In this document: piece after piece, positions 38,382-49,234 of the stretch
Numbering within the stretch: position 1 is the stretch's first letter
Layout: every line of letters begins with the position of its first letter
Assembly (NCBI GenBank): GCA_019915135.1
Contig: JAHLMK010000002.1
Location: 1,550,001 to 1,614,000 of the forward strand
Direction of reading: 5' to 3'
Source: Strobilurus pachycystidiatus
Lineage: Eukaryota; Basidiomycota; Agaricomycetes; Agaricales; Physalacriaceae
Length of the DNA stretch: 64,000 nucleotides
The notes under the pieces: model-generated
The model's input: only the letters and a program-made list of their open reading frames with translations
The model's database searches: none
What the model was told of the DNA's origin: nothing
Program-made: the position numbers and the translations under genes

Positions 38382-41300
38382 ATGTTGCAATATCCAGTTC
38401 TGCGCCCGATATCGCCGCCCACAAAGGTCAAAGCCAAGGACCATGCCAGCTACAATAGCTCCAACAGTCGCAACGACGCCCGTAATGATCAATCCCGCTT
38501 CCCTCCCTCCTCCTTGACCGGAAAACGCATCTATCCCCCCAACGATGCCTGCGTACCTCGTCCTCAGTACACTGGTCTACCACCGCCATCCACCTTAAAT
38601 TCCATTCCTAATTCTGTTCCCTCCCCCACTCATACATCCGCAAAGCTGCCACGGAACCCTTATATTTCTTCCCGTCAAGCTTCGATCTCAGTCCCTATTC
38701 CACGTCCTGCCTCTCCAAAATCCCCAGCCAGCTCTCGACGTTCGTCCTTATCATCCAATCTCGGCGACGTCCTCTTCCCAGGCGATTTCGTCGGTCATGG
38801 AGCCACCCTTCAAGGCGAGATCATCCGTCTTGTCTCCATTGATTCCAAGGACCCACCTCCTTCACCCTCTCTCGACGAACCCGCCCAGGAGTTTGAAGTT
38901 GTCCGCCGTCTTGGGGCTGGCAGTTACGCTGTTGTCTATCTTGTCCGCGAGGTTCTGTATCGCCCTCCACCATCAGAGGACGGTCATGTTGCCGCGGTCG
39001 GTGCGATGGAAATGGATAGTCATGGTTCGAAAGGACCATCGACGGTTTATGGGCGCGAATATGCCATCAAGTGTCTGTCCAAGGCGAACCTCGACGAGGA
39101 GGCACTAGCAGCACAAATGTCTGAGGTACGTTCCTTGGCTGTGTCGTGTAAAGATTGTTCTAATTGCGCGCATACAGGTGACTATACACCAGTCCCTCGA
39201 GTCGCACCCCAACATCGTCACCCTCCACCGCACCCTTGAGACGTCTTCCTTCCTTCTCCTCCTCCTGGAATACGTTCCAGGCGAAGATCTATTTTACTTT
39301 CTCGAACAAGCTCGCGATCATTATGAAACCGACTCTCCAACCTGTACTGATCCTTCCACAACATGTTCACGAACACCTCCAACCCCCAGTCTCCTATCCA
39401 ACCTTCACCCTTCTCAACTCCTTTCCCGCACACGCCTACGCCTCATATCATCAATGTTCTCCCAGATGTGTGACGCCGTGGCCGCATGCCACGCGCAGCA
39501 AGTCTTCCATCGCGATATCAAGCCCGAAAATTTTATCGTCACCGATGGTTGGCAGACTGTTGACGGCCGCCAAGAACGCAAAGTCATCGTCAAGCTCACT
39601 GACTTCGGGCTCTCGACAACTGATGTTGATTCATCAGATATGGATTGTGGGAGCGCACCCTACATGAGCTACGGTACGTCAAACTTTTCTGGTGGAACAC
39701 AGCTGTCTACTAAGCGTTTTGCCATCCAGAATGTAGGAACAATGTTGCGCCCACATATAGCCCTCGCGCAGCCGATGTCTGGTCCCTTGGCATTGTGCTG
39801 ATCAACATGTTCGTTGTCAATTTTACCCATTTAGGCAGATTTCCTCATTGACTTGTTCCTGATCAGGCTGTACCACTTCAACCCCTGGACCGATACGCAT
39901 CAAGGCGCATGTAACTCATTCGACCTGTTCCGTCGAAGTCCGGTTGAATTTTTCTTGCAACGTTTTACTGGCATGACTCGCCCAGTCGCCGAATTGCTGG
40001 CAAGTCGGGTTTTCAACGTCCTGGAGGACTCCCCCGATGACTCGTCACGTATATCTGCCGTCGACTTTGGTCTGTGGGTGAAGGACCTGCCTGAGCTGCT
40101 GGGGAACCATCCCACGCCTGTTCACCACCAGCGTGGTTTGTCGATTTCGTCAACCCAGGGTTATCCTATATCTACTTCCGTGCCTCCGTCACATCGTCCT
40201 TCCTCACGGCAGGCATCGCGTACTTCCTCTGCCATTCGTACCCCAGCCATGGCTGCTCGCTCGCTGTCTCGCGCACCATCCTGTGATCCAGCCTACGAGC
40301 GTCCTTTGTCTGAACTACCAGCTGGATGCGAGGTTGTGGAAGAGCAGGAGGAGCCACAAGAAGTTATGATGACTTCACGTTCCACTTCTACGAACAAGCG
40401 CAGGAAACGTGGCGTCCGGAAAGGAAAAGGTGCTGCATTGGTTGGAACTCCTACACTGCCGAAAGACGAGACGCTGACGACTTTGGCTGTGGCGTCTCAA
40501 TCGCTTGCTCGGGAAATCAGCAAAGCGTCGAAGGTATCTTCGATGAGATCTGCAAAGTCGTCGGTGCCATCCACCACATCAACAACTTCTTCAGCTCGCC
40601 GGCGTGATAATCCGTACGAGCCCGCATTAATGTACGCTCTCCCCACTCCCTTACTCTCCAAACCCCGTGCAAAGGATATGCCGCCGCCACCACTCCCTTC
40701 TACTGCGCCACTCGCACCGTCGCCACCTCCTCCTCTCTGCTCCTGCCTGCTCCTGTTCATGCCCATGCTTCAACATCCACGACGTCACTACCTGTCACGA
40801 AGAAGCCGTCGAAATGGAAGCTGAGCTTTGGCAAGGCTAGTTCGGCAAACCTTGCCAGCTCAGCGAATATGGCGGCGGCCGGTCGTATGTCGCCTGTGGA
40901 CGAACCTGTTCACTCGCTGTCTGCCATGTCCGCCAGATCGACCTCATCTGTGGACGTTTCTGCTGGTATGTCTGCTACCGCTAGCAACGTTACCTCGTTG
41001 ATTATGAGCCTGGAAGCACCCGTTCTTCCAGTACCGACGGAGGATGATCCCCGGGGGCGCGGACGACGGGCGCGTGGGTCATTATCACCTTATTCCGGCG
41101 AAGGTCGAACTCTCGCGTCTAAGCCTTCCCCAAGCCCCAACCGTCTTGCGTCTAGCTCGAGCTCGATGGCTTCCAGCAATTGGCGCAGTTCCATGAGTAC
41201 ATCGAGTAGCGCTTTCACCAGGTACAGCAACAGCAATGCCAGCGTCAGGAGTGTATCTACCGCTGCCACGAGTGTTAGCGGAGCGAGCTGGAGGACTGGT

Positions 41301-41721
41301 CACAAGCCTCCGAGCAGCCCATCTACCCACAGCCAAGGTCCATATGTCAACGTACCCAAGAACATCAAGAGTATGTATATCGTCCTACCGATCTTGAGCT
41401 CTTCGATTTACTCACGAGGATTCTAGTTATGGACGGGTTCCTTGGTTACTCGATGAGCTACCTCGAGGACAGTACATGGATCCAGAGGGCGACATGTTCA
41501 GTTCCCCACCTGTGCGGAAACAAAGGACGCGCAAAACCAAAGAGGCTGGCCCTGCTCCTCTGGGTACAATCAGTGAGCGGCCGAAGATTGACGTGGCGGT
41601 GAGCACGACGGATATGGATGATGACTCAGGCGACGGCCACGGTCCCTCAAGTCCAGGTGGCAAGGTGCAGCGGGGACAGATCAACACGTTGGCAAAGATG
41701 TTGAGCGCCTTGCGGCGGTAG
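38382..41721 (+). CDS. Ran1/Ksp1-like Ser/Thr protein kinase with long disordered tail
   Basis: The catalytic domain has the glycine loop LGAGSYAVVYLVRE, lysine in YAIKCLSK, then HPNIVTLHRTLE, the loop HRDIKPENFIV, KLTDFGLST and the APE-like APYMSYECR. Subdomain IX is DVWSLGIVLINM, followed by LYHFNPWTD. This resembles fungal kinases of the Ran1, Ksp1 and Vhs1 group, which act in nutrient and meiotic signalling. A Ser/Pro-rich leader (from MLQYPVLRPISPP) includes GDFVGHGATLQGEIIRLV, and the long tail is disordered with a KKPSKWKLSFGK motif. It ends NTLAKMLSALRR and a stop at 41719-41721. Introns are seen after AAQMSE, after YMSY, and after LINM. Near 40.6-40.75 kb the frame must change; a 71-nt intron starting GTGATAATCC restores it, but an indel is possible. 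The 5' end is uncertain. Confidence 0.85.
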
Positions 41722-42242
41722 GCGAGTGTACGATATTGTTGGTCCTTTTGGACGTGTATCGGGTATAGTAGTGCAGTGCTGTCGTGTTCTGTCGTTGTCG
41801 TGTCGTTGTCGTACCTACTCACAACAGGGTTTTTCCCTCCAGCATCATTTTTTATTCTTTTTCACATAGGACTCAACACAAAGACCTGTTCAATCGTTTG
41901 ATTTTGTGCAATTATTACAACAATGGCGTATTTAATCGTAAGCAATGTACAGTTTTGTTCTCTTGACGAGGAACGAGTAATAGACTGTGTTGAATCCGCG
42001 TGCAACAGAAGCGGAGCCATTGATGAAGAATCATTGAGCGCAGCACCAGAGTCCGGTACATAGCACCAGAGTCCAGGCCACGCAACACGATGCATCATGA
42101 ACATGCAGGAACCGCAGCTCTACCAAATGATAATACAGAATGTCGGAATATACGGTCATCCTCACATTGATAAGGTGCCTACGGGCTGTCCCGAGTAGCC
42201 AATTCATGAGTTCTTCACTTGGGGAGTGCGCAATGCTGCAGC
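41722..42242. other. Intergenic between kinase and cyclin pseudogene
   Basis: About 520 bases containing the 3' end of the kinase gene. A short direct repeat, AGCACCAGAGTCC, occurs twice near 42041 and 42062. No gene seen. Confidence 0.4.
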
Positions 42243-43179
42243 TCAGCAAATGCAACATTCTGCTCGATCGATTAGTAGAGGACGCGACTGGATAGGGTGT
42301 GGCAATGTAATTGCTGCAGCGCTGGAGGCGCGATGGAAGCGATTCAGTGGTTTATCGCTGTCGGAATCTATGTCGATATCCGCATCACTTTCGGAGAGGG
42401 ATTCCAGAATATAGGAACCTTTACTGTGGGTTCTGACCAGGTTCAGATAGTAGTCGTCCAAACTATCTTTGGACGTCTTGATTTACCCGTGTCAATACCT
42501 AGTCTCCAAAGATTACGAAGTAGTAGCCCAAACTCACCGTTAGCTGCTATTCAATCATCGCCAAGAAGTCCCGTTCAAGCATGTTGAATTCAGATACTCC
42601 GAGTCCACCGACTCTTGCGTAGAGTGCGTTCGTGCTGAAAACATCCGAGTTGCACTTGGTGGAGAGGGCAATGGAAACGATGAGAAAGCGATGGCATGTC
42701 AGCGAAGTGAACATAAACAGTGGCATCCGATTGGTGAATCGGTCGATATACACGAGGGTCATGAGTAGGCATGCATTCTGTTGGAAGAACGGGCGCGTTA
42801 GTACCTCTCTTCAAGATAGTCGAGATAGCTCGTGAAAGGGCATACTTCGATCTTGACATATCGGATTATCCGATGAAGATACTCAGACACCGAGATAGCA
42901 GGAGCAGACCTGGCGTGGATTCGAGTGAGAGACTCGCTGTGATGGGAATAGATAAGTCTTCGAGGAAGATACGCTGGGAACCAGAGTGCGCACGGTGCCA
43001 AGGCTATGAGATCATTGTGATCCATGATGCGCTAAAGGACATCTGCTATCAGAATAGACCTCAGCCTCGGACCGTTGCTCTCCATTGTGGTACCCACCTA
43101 ATAATGCGACAATATCCTCCGCGGAAGCAGCTTCGAACGCTCTTGTAAGTGTGATAAGACTATCGGCAGTTGGTTTCAT
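42243..43179 (-). pseudogene. PHO80/PCL-type cyclin pseudogene (two in-frame stops)
   Basis: This is a decayed paralog of the intact cyclin at 47.6 kb, on the opposite strand, with the same five-exon layout. It opens with ATG at 43177-43179 (MKPTADSLITLTRAFE). Exon 2 reads DVL-stop-RIMDHNDLIALAP, where the intact copy has DMLERLMAHNDRIALSP: the Glu codon has become TAG (43032-43034). Exon 3 is SLTRIHARSAPAISVSEYL and exon 4 is LLMTLVYIDRFTNRMPLF. Exon 4 ends MIE-stop-QLT where the intact copy has MIDWRLM: the Trp codon has become TAG (42547-42549). The last exon, DDYYLNLVRTHSKGSYILES, is still open. Splice borders are still recognisable. Unless read through, it cannot make a full cyclin, so it looks recently inactivated. 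Confidence 0.85.
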
Positions 43180-44128
43180 TGACCCATGGTAATAGTCGTG
43201 CGAGAACGACGGCTTTGGAACGCGGTCGACGTCGCGGTGTTAGTGCAAGACACTCGTGAAGCTTTCGATTGCGGCAAGCCGAATCTAGCAACACAAACAT
43301 CAAAATACGCGCGGTCCGACTGCCGATCTCGACTTTCAAGAAATGCGTTCCGCGGCGTTTCTTGTGACAGAAGACATTCACTATCGACAATGTGGTGCAA
43401 ATACTAGACTGCTAGACTGCCTTTTGGCAAACAAGTCACCCAGCCATGAGCGTATGTATGTCCGTGATTCAAGGCCCCGACTCCCGGCCTCTCCCGGCTC
43501 CGGCACTTGGTTTCAGTCTCCGCTTACCTGGGCCCTGGGGTATATAAAGCTTTTTTTCACCTTTGCAATTCTCCATCGTGTCCGACTCGACAAACGGAGC
43601 GTCAGCCTTGCGCGACAAACGTTGACTCGTTTGTGTGACGTCCTACTTCCACAGTCGAGGGAGCGAAGGCGTGCCCTTTGGGGTTGCGCTCACGAGAGCA
43701 AGTGCGACCATCTAGCTCGCCTGTCTTTTGAGACCACTTCGGTGTTGACTTGGGAGATGGGTTTGATGTAGGGTGGTTGGTACGTCGTCATATTCCTGTA
43801 TCCTGCCATATGTTGCTCTGCAACGTTGACGGTCTGGTAAAACCATGTCGAAAACATTTCCCGAGTAACATTGTAGATCTACAATATCCGCTCGCTACTA
43901 TGTCAAATATACCATTCGCGCCAACTCCCACCATTCTCAACGGACGTGAACATAACTCCCGTACTACTTCCCCTCCATCCGTGCCCTTCGTGCTAAGGGT
44001 TGGTCCCGGTCAGTGGTCACCGGTCAAGGCCAAAATACACCTCTTTTCCGCACAGGCAAAGTGCAGTCGGGATCTATTAAAAATATTCTTGCTGACGTCA
44101 AAATGTTGACTGAATGATAATTCCAACA
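43180..44128. other. Intergenic with an orphan TATA-like box
   Basis: About 950 bases with no recognised gene. A strong TATA-like sequence, TATATAAAG, lies at 43541-43549 on the plus strand, but the open frames downstream show no protein family features. It may drive a non-coding transcript or be chance. Confidence 0.35.
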
Positions 44129-44521
44129 TCAGAGTAGACGGATTCCAAGAATTGAGAAAATATTCACGTTGGATTCAGATCGGATTCAAATTTTGATAAG
44201 ACGGCAAATAAGTCGGAACTGCTCACGGACGGCTCATCGGAGTTTAACATGCCGTCGACCGTTTGCCAACGTGCCTGGATTCTGAGATATATCTGGGAAA
44301 CATGCGCATCCTTGCCTGACCACAAACAGCTATCGACATCTACCGTAAGTGCTTCAGCTTCCAGAAAGTAATTGAGAGAGCTTTGAGGGCTATTCGGCAA
44401 TCCTGTTCCGGCACAGTGCCATTTATGCCGGATCTTGGATTCGTAGCTGCTATCAAAGTTGAATCCGATCTGAATCCAACGTGAATATTTTCTCAATTCT
44501 TGGTGAATCCGTCTACTCTGA
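44129..44521. mobile_element. MITE-like element, about 393 bp with about 70-bp terminal inverted repeats
   Basis: The ends TCAGAGTAGACGGATTC... are repeated in inverted order for about 70 bases, with one 2-nt difference and a few mismatches. The left arm is about 44129-44198 and the right arm about 44450-44521. It is flanked by AACA on both sides (44125-44128 and 44522-44525), which may be a 4-bp target duplication. The inside carries no transposase or other protein. This is the structure of a non-autonomous DNA transposon; the superfamily is unclear. Confidence 0.75.
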
Positions 44522-44871
44522 AACACCCTATTTACTCTTGCTTTTTCTCATCGAACGCTAGCATCTCTAAACATTCTCATCTCGATGTTCTTGAGGGCTC
44601 GATGGTACAGTATTTGACACTACTCATCGAAATTAAGTGCGAGAGCTACAGAAATAAGAAGGCGTTCAAGACCCTTCGGGTGCCAAGCACCCAAATCGCA
44701 GACGAAATACTAATAGCTCACACGCGCACTACCACGAGAGCTCGCGAGAGAAGATCAACGATCAGACCATACATACATACAGTAGATGATCTGCAAAAGA
44801 CTCGATAGGAACAAACCAAAAGACATTATAATATGATACTCCGTTGTCACAACACCCCGCGAATAAACGAC
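44522..44871. other. Intergenic, 3' side of the DUF2461 gene
   Basis: About 350 bases between the MITE and the stop codon of the DUF2461 gene. One open frame of about 100 codons on the plus strand spans the element end; it has no recognisable features and is probably chance. Confidence 0.4.
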
Positions 44872-46623
44872 CTAATTCGCATCCGAGCCATCTTCATCGT
44901 CAGCGTCATCATCTGGCCTAATCGTCATCATATCGTTCAAACTACAGCAAGGTCAGCTCTGCTAGTCGTTCTCTTATAACGACTTTATACCAGTGAACGA
45001 GAGGCATGACGGCGGCAGCGACCGTCCCAACAGCATCCTTGAAATTAGGATCCAAAACCTCGCTATCCAAGAACCTTTACACCGCCTGAAATCAGAAAGA
45101 GCCTGACAACATGCGCGTCCACATACCGATGCACGACGGCGAATGAACGGCACTTGAGCAGGTCGATGTCCCTATGAAAAGAGAGGAGCATTGGGACCCT
45201 ACATGAACTCCAATACCAAGCAATGCCTACTTGTGATTCTTGTCTACGCCTTTGGGCGCGACTTTCAGCTCATCCTCCATTCCGAAGATGTTCTGTCGAG
45301 CACCATTCGGCCCATGCTTCGGTTCGCCAAAGTACTTGACAAAGTCGGGGGCCGAGATCACGTCGCGTAGTTGCTGAGAGTTGCGTTGAAGGTTAGACCT
45401 GAAGGGCTAGAGTGTCAGATCCCGGAGACCGTGATGAGGAATGGGCGAACCGTATGGTGGCTAGTTCGTTCTTGCCTGGACACCATGATCCCGCAGCAAG
45501 AATACTTCGGCCGCCTGGTTGAACTATGTAAAGTTGTGTCAGTAACCCGCTCGACGAAGTATGATGCAATCCCACTTGATCTGTGGCGGTCAGGACCGAT
45601 AACAAGTCAGTACAGTAGGACAAGTATCAATGTAATCCCCTACACGTGGTCTGTGTGATTGAACGTTAGCATTAGACGACAAGTGGGACAAGTGGTGAGC
45701 AATGCTGATACGCACAGCCTGCGAAAATGCCCTTTCGCCCGCTTCGCGAGAAACTGGCAGAGAAACTCTTTTTGTACGGTGTCTTGTCGTTGCTGAAGCG
45801 TACCTATACGGCCATTAGGATGCGGAAAACGTGTACTAACGAAGGGGAACGCACGTCGCGATAGATTCGGTGAATAAGATCTTTCGGTGGCAATGGGGGA
45901 ACTTCAGGATCCACACTTGATAGAACGTCTGCAAACGCGTCAACAAAGCTCACCCACTCCTTTTCAGCCTGTCGATAGACTGGGTCTACGTGTCTGTGTA
46001 TCAAGACAACGAGTGCTGTAGAAAATAGGATCACCATACCGTGTAGTTTGAACCTAGACGCGTTGAATAACAGGTCATACTTAGCTTAAGTGACTCACCA
46101 TTCGCGGTCATTGTATTTCGGATCCTGCAGCTTTTGCAAGAAGTCGAGGGTATTTTGTGATACTTGACCAGGTGGAACTGGAGGTGTGGCACGGTGAGAC
46201 ACGACCAAAATGTAGTATAGGATTACAAGACGCACCTTGACCGGTTTTGGGAGCCTGTATAACGACACCAACGACCTTCTGGCCTTCCGTCAAGCCAGTG
46301 TCGTCGTCATAATCTGTCTCGTCTTCCGAGACTTTGGCCCGTTTCTTCTTTGGAGTCCGTTTCTTGGGTGTTGGCTTGGGCCGTTTGGCCTTGGGGACGT
46401 CATCGTCCAACGCATCACTGTCGTACTCTTCGTCCGACTCGTCTTTGGCCTTCCTTTTCCTAGGACTGCTCTTCCGCTTGGGCTCGTCGTCGTCGTCACC
46501 CACTCGTTTGCGCTTTGCAGGCGATTTCTTCACAGTCGTCTTCTTCCGTGGCACCTCATTAGAGTCTGACGCGTCGGGCGACTCAAAGTAGCTCGACTTT
46601 GTCGCGCGCGCTCGAGGGGGCAT
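44872..46623 (-). CDS. DUF2461-family protein with basic/acidic N-terminal extension
   Basis: The start at 46621-46623 (MPPRARATKSSYFESPDAS) leads into about 120 residues of alternating Lys/Arg-rich and Asp/Glu-rich sequence with several nuclear localisation-like clusters (KKSPAKRKR, KRPKPTPKKRTPKKKR). After GVVIQAPKTGQ and an intron comes the DUF2461 fold: VSQNTLDFLQKLQDPKYNDR, then DPVYRQAEKEWVSFVDAF and, further on, VQPGGRSILAAGSWCPGKNE. The domain is about 210 residues in bacteria and fungi, with unknown biochemical function. The end is LNDMMTIRPDDDADDEDGS and a stop at 44872-44874. Several short introns split the domain and were placed only roughly. A nuclear role is likely from the basic tail, by inference. 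Confidence 0.85.
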
Positions 46624-46729
46624 TTGGTGGTAGCGTGATGGTAAGAGGAAGACTCGGAGATGATGACCAAACAGCGTGACGCGTCGGATAGCAATAAAGA
46701 AATATAACATTGAGTACAATGCTACAGAA

Positions 46730-47385
46730 CTACTCATCGGGAACCTCAATGTCGCCCTCATTGATGGCATCGATGACGTCGTGGGGAGGCTTGCCGTCAA
46801 CGGTGCAGCCAACACTCTGTGCGGTACCCAGTATCTCCTTCACACACCCTGAAAGCTCCTTGGCCAAGGATTTTGTCTTCATCGTCCGCGCAATGTCGAA
46901 AATCTCGTCAAGAGGGATGTTGCCGCTGTGCTTGATGTTTTTCTCCTTCTTCCTGTCACGAGGGGGCTCTAGAGATGGCATTTGTATGGGACGTGGCGCA
47001 TGGCAAAACTGGGATAGACGTACCCTTGAGAGCACGGATGACTAGTGAAGAGGCGGAGGGGACAACGGAGACCTGGGCTTGACGGTTTTGGATTGTGAGC
47101 TGGACGGTAACTCGTAGACCCTTCCATGCGCCGGTAGCTTTGGCAATATCTTCTCCGACCTTCTTGGGCGACTGCAAGGATGCGAGATCAGAGACGAGAT
47201 GCGTACAAGATCGCACAAGCACGCACCAGACCCAAGGGACCAATCTTGGGGGCAAGTGCAGATGAAGCACCGACTTCACCACCGGTCGCCCTCAGGTAGA
47301 TGATTTTGATTTCATTGGGGTCCTAGACACAGTTCAGCACGGAGAGCAGACGCATGGATGCCGTACTGACGAGTTTGGGGGCCAT
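46730..47385 (-). CDS. RPL12: 60S ribosomal protein L12 (uL11)
   Basis: A component of the ribosomal stalk base, which binds 25S rRNA near the GTPase centre. Exon 1 is MAPKL (47371-47385). Then come [19 protein letters not shown] and [12 protein letters not shown]; then [20 protein letters not shown] and [20 protein letters not shown]; and finally [18 protein letters not shown] and [20 protein letters not shown]. The end is EGDIEVPDE and a stop at 46730-46732. The Pro-rich N-terminal part, the KIGPLGL motif and the C-terminal RNA-binding part are complete, with about 165 residues. Introns sit very close to the start, as is common in fungal ribosomal protein genes. It is divergent from the cyclin at 47.6 kb. 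Confidence 0.96.
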
Positions 47386-47615
47386 TGTGGAATACGGGCA
47401 GAGCGGCGGCGGGGAGGGATTCGCCTGGCTTCGGTAAGCGTGTCCGATTGAAAAAATAAGGTTCAAGCGGCGACGACAACTATACAGACTGCCGAGGCTG
47501 TGTGCTCGTGATTGGCTGCAGCCCCAGCCGGCCCGACCTCCGGAAAGTTACGTAACTTTTGCACGCACACTGCTCAGCACCGCCGGCGTGGGTTGGCTCA
47601 TTCTGCCATGGATCG
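47386..47615. promoter_or_regulatory. Shared promoter between RPL12 and the PHO80-type cyclin
   Basis: A 230-base gap between two divergent start codons. It includes GATTGG (47507-47512; CCAATC on the other strand), a CCAAT-box-like sequence seen in many fungal ribosomal protein promoters. The precise sites are not resolved. Confidence 0.4.
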
Positions 47616-48544
47616 ATGGAATCTGCCAGTACCGACCCCAGAGTCGAACTGCCACCTGCGTTTGAAGACGCTTCTATGGACGTCATCGTCTCTCTTATAG
47701 GTGAGCAGCAATGACGCCCAGCAAGCTACTCAGCATCTTGCTTACCATTTGCATAGCTGACATGCTTGAGCGTCTGATGGCCCATAATGACAGAATAGCC
47801 CTCAGTCCGTGAGTTGCCAAGGAAACAGTATCTTTCTTCTAATTAACGCGCTATCCAGTGAAGCTCTTACCCGCTTCCATTCACGCTCGGCACCAGCGAT
47901 CTCTGTCCTGGACTATCTCAAACGCATCGTCAAGTTCATCAACGTGGAGGTGCGCGAACTCTATCAACCCCGCGTTGTCGATCCTGACCCCACCTTCAGA
48001 AATCGTGTCTTCTCATAACCTTGCATTACATTGACCAAATCTGTTCACGGATACCCCTCTTTACGCTCTCGTCCCTCACTTGCCATCGCTTCATCATCAC
48101 TTCTGTCGCCGTCTCCTCCAAGTGTCTGTGTGACACCTTCTGCACCAACGCCCTTTATGCAAAAGTCGGCGGTATCAGCGTCACCGAGCTCAATATTCTG
48201 GAACGTGAATTTCTCTCCATGATCGATTGGCGTCTGATGGTGCGTCTATCGCCGCCTTCCATTCACGTCTTGCTTATCTCGTCTCTTCTTAGACCACCAG
48301 GGATGTACTCAACGAGTACTACGTCAATCTCGTGCGGACCAATGGCACCAACAGATACGTTCTAGCGACGACTTCCGAGGACAGCGATACCGAAATGGAC
48401 ATTGAGAGCGACTATTCATCTCCGTCTTCTCGACGCACTCCCACCGTTGCATTGCCACCACCGCGGGCGACCATCGAGCAGAACATGGCGTTCGCGGCAC
48501 TACAGCAGTCCCAACGCACAGAACAACCTGCCAGACAAGGCTAA
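47616..48544 (+). CDS. PHO80/PCL-type cyclin
   Basis: Five exons (47616-47700, 47757-47808, 47859-47949, 48000-48239, 48293-48544) give 239 residues. The cyclin box includes FHSRSAPAISVLDYLKRIV, CLLITLHYIDQICSRIPLF, SLTCHRFIITSVAVSSKCL and NALYAKVGGISVTELNILE. This is the PHO80 type, which partners a PHO85-like kinase in phosphate, glycogen or cell-cycle control. An acidic Ser/Asp stretch (TSEDSDTEMDIESDY) follows the box. The start at 47616 (MESASTDPRVEL) is the one in frame with the box; the ATG at 47608 is not. The gene has a dead paralog at 42.2-43.2 kb. All exons are open, so this copy looks functional. Confidence 0.92.
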
Positions 48545-48901
48545 CGCGCAGATACTTCGTCGTTTAGCCCTAGGCCTAGACATGATCATACCACTTATCA
48601 GCAGCAAGCAAGCATCCTATCGCAATGTATCAAGTATAATCCCTCAATCAATCATACAATTCGAAACACTCGAATCAATGATGGTCATCGTTTGTTCCCA
48701 ACGCGCTGCGCAGCTTAGCGGGACGCGTAGAGACACACCATGTTGGCAATCAGAGAATGAATGTGGCGTTGTTTGTTTTGGCCCCTCTACGCGACTTCTT
48801 AAACATGTCCATGGCCCCTTCCCAGGTCTCTTACCATCTTTCCATAACCATCACCCGCACACCCAAATTCTATACTTTCCAAACCCTTTACTTCTTTGAC
48901 A
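48545..48901. other. Intergenic downstream of the cyclin
   Basis: About 360 bases between the cyclin stop and the next small gene. It holds the cyclin 3' region. No gene or RNA recognised. Confidence 0.4.
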
Positions 48902-49234
48902 ATGTTCACAGACATCACCAACGCCTTTGCTCATGATCAGGTCGAGCGCAAGCAGAAGAGCGTCGACGGTGCGTTGGGTAGCGGGGAAGTTCAAGCTAAG
49001 CAAACTCGCCCCTCTCCTTCTCCTTCCTCTCGTCTGCAGATGATAAACATGGTGTCGGCCGCGTCGAATCGTCGAGAGACTGAGCACGTCAGGGCTCAGC
49101 GCCAGATGGCACTGGAGTTTCTGGAGGGCAAGCGCGAGCGCCCTGCTCCCGGACTCAGTTTCGTGGAGTTTGTGAAGCTCCTCGCGCGCCGGGCGGCCGT
49201 TCAAGATGTGTATGAGGAAGTTGACTGGGCTTGA
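48902..49234 (+). CDS. Small uncharacterised helical protein
   Basis: An open frame of 110 residues starts MFTDITNAFAHDQVERKQ. It ends with a helical, charged part (RAQRQMALEFLEGKRERP and FVEFVKLLARRAAVQDVYEE). A pyrimidine-rich tract with a GCTAAGC branch-like site and CTGCAG ending at 49037 suggests an intron. A 78-nt intron from 48960 would keep frame and give an 84-residue protein. A better-looking GTGCGT donor at 48967 would instead end the protein early. I do not recognise the family. A coding role is plausible from amino acid make-up, not proven. Confidence 0.45.
   Translation: MFTDITNAFAHDQVERKQKSVDGALGSGEVQAKQTRPSPSPSSRLQMINMVSAASNRRETEHVRAQRQMALEFLEGKRERPAPGLSFVEFVKLLARRAAVQDVYEEVDWA

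Noticed and set aside
38301..38492. Minus-strand frame with a membrane-like start (MIITGVVATVGAIVAGMVLG)
   Set aside because: It overlaps the Ser/Pro-rich leader of the plus-strand kinase, is only 63 codons, and has no extension or splice site. The hydrophobic run is the complement of Thr/Asn-rich coding sequence.
44500..44808. 102-codon plus-strand frame next to the first MITE
   Set aside because: It begins inside the MITE right arm and shows no recognisable features. Probably chance.
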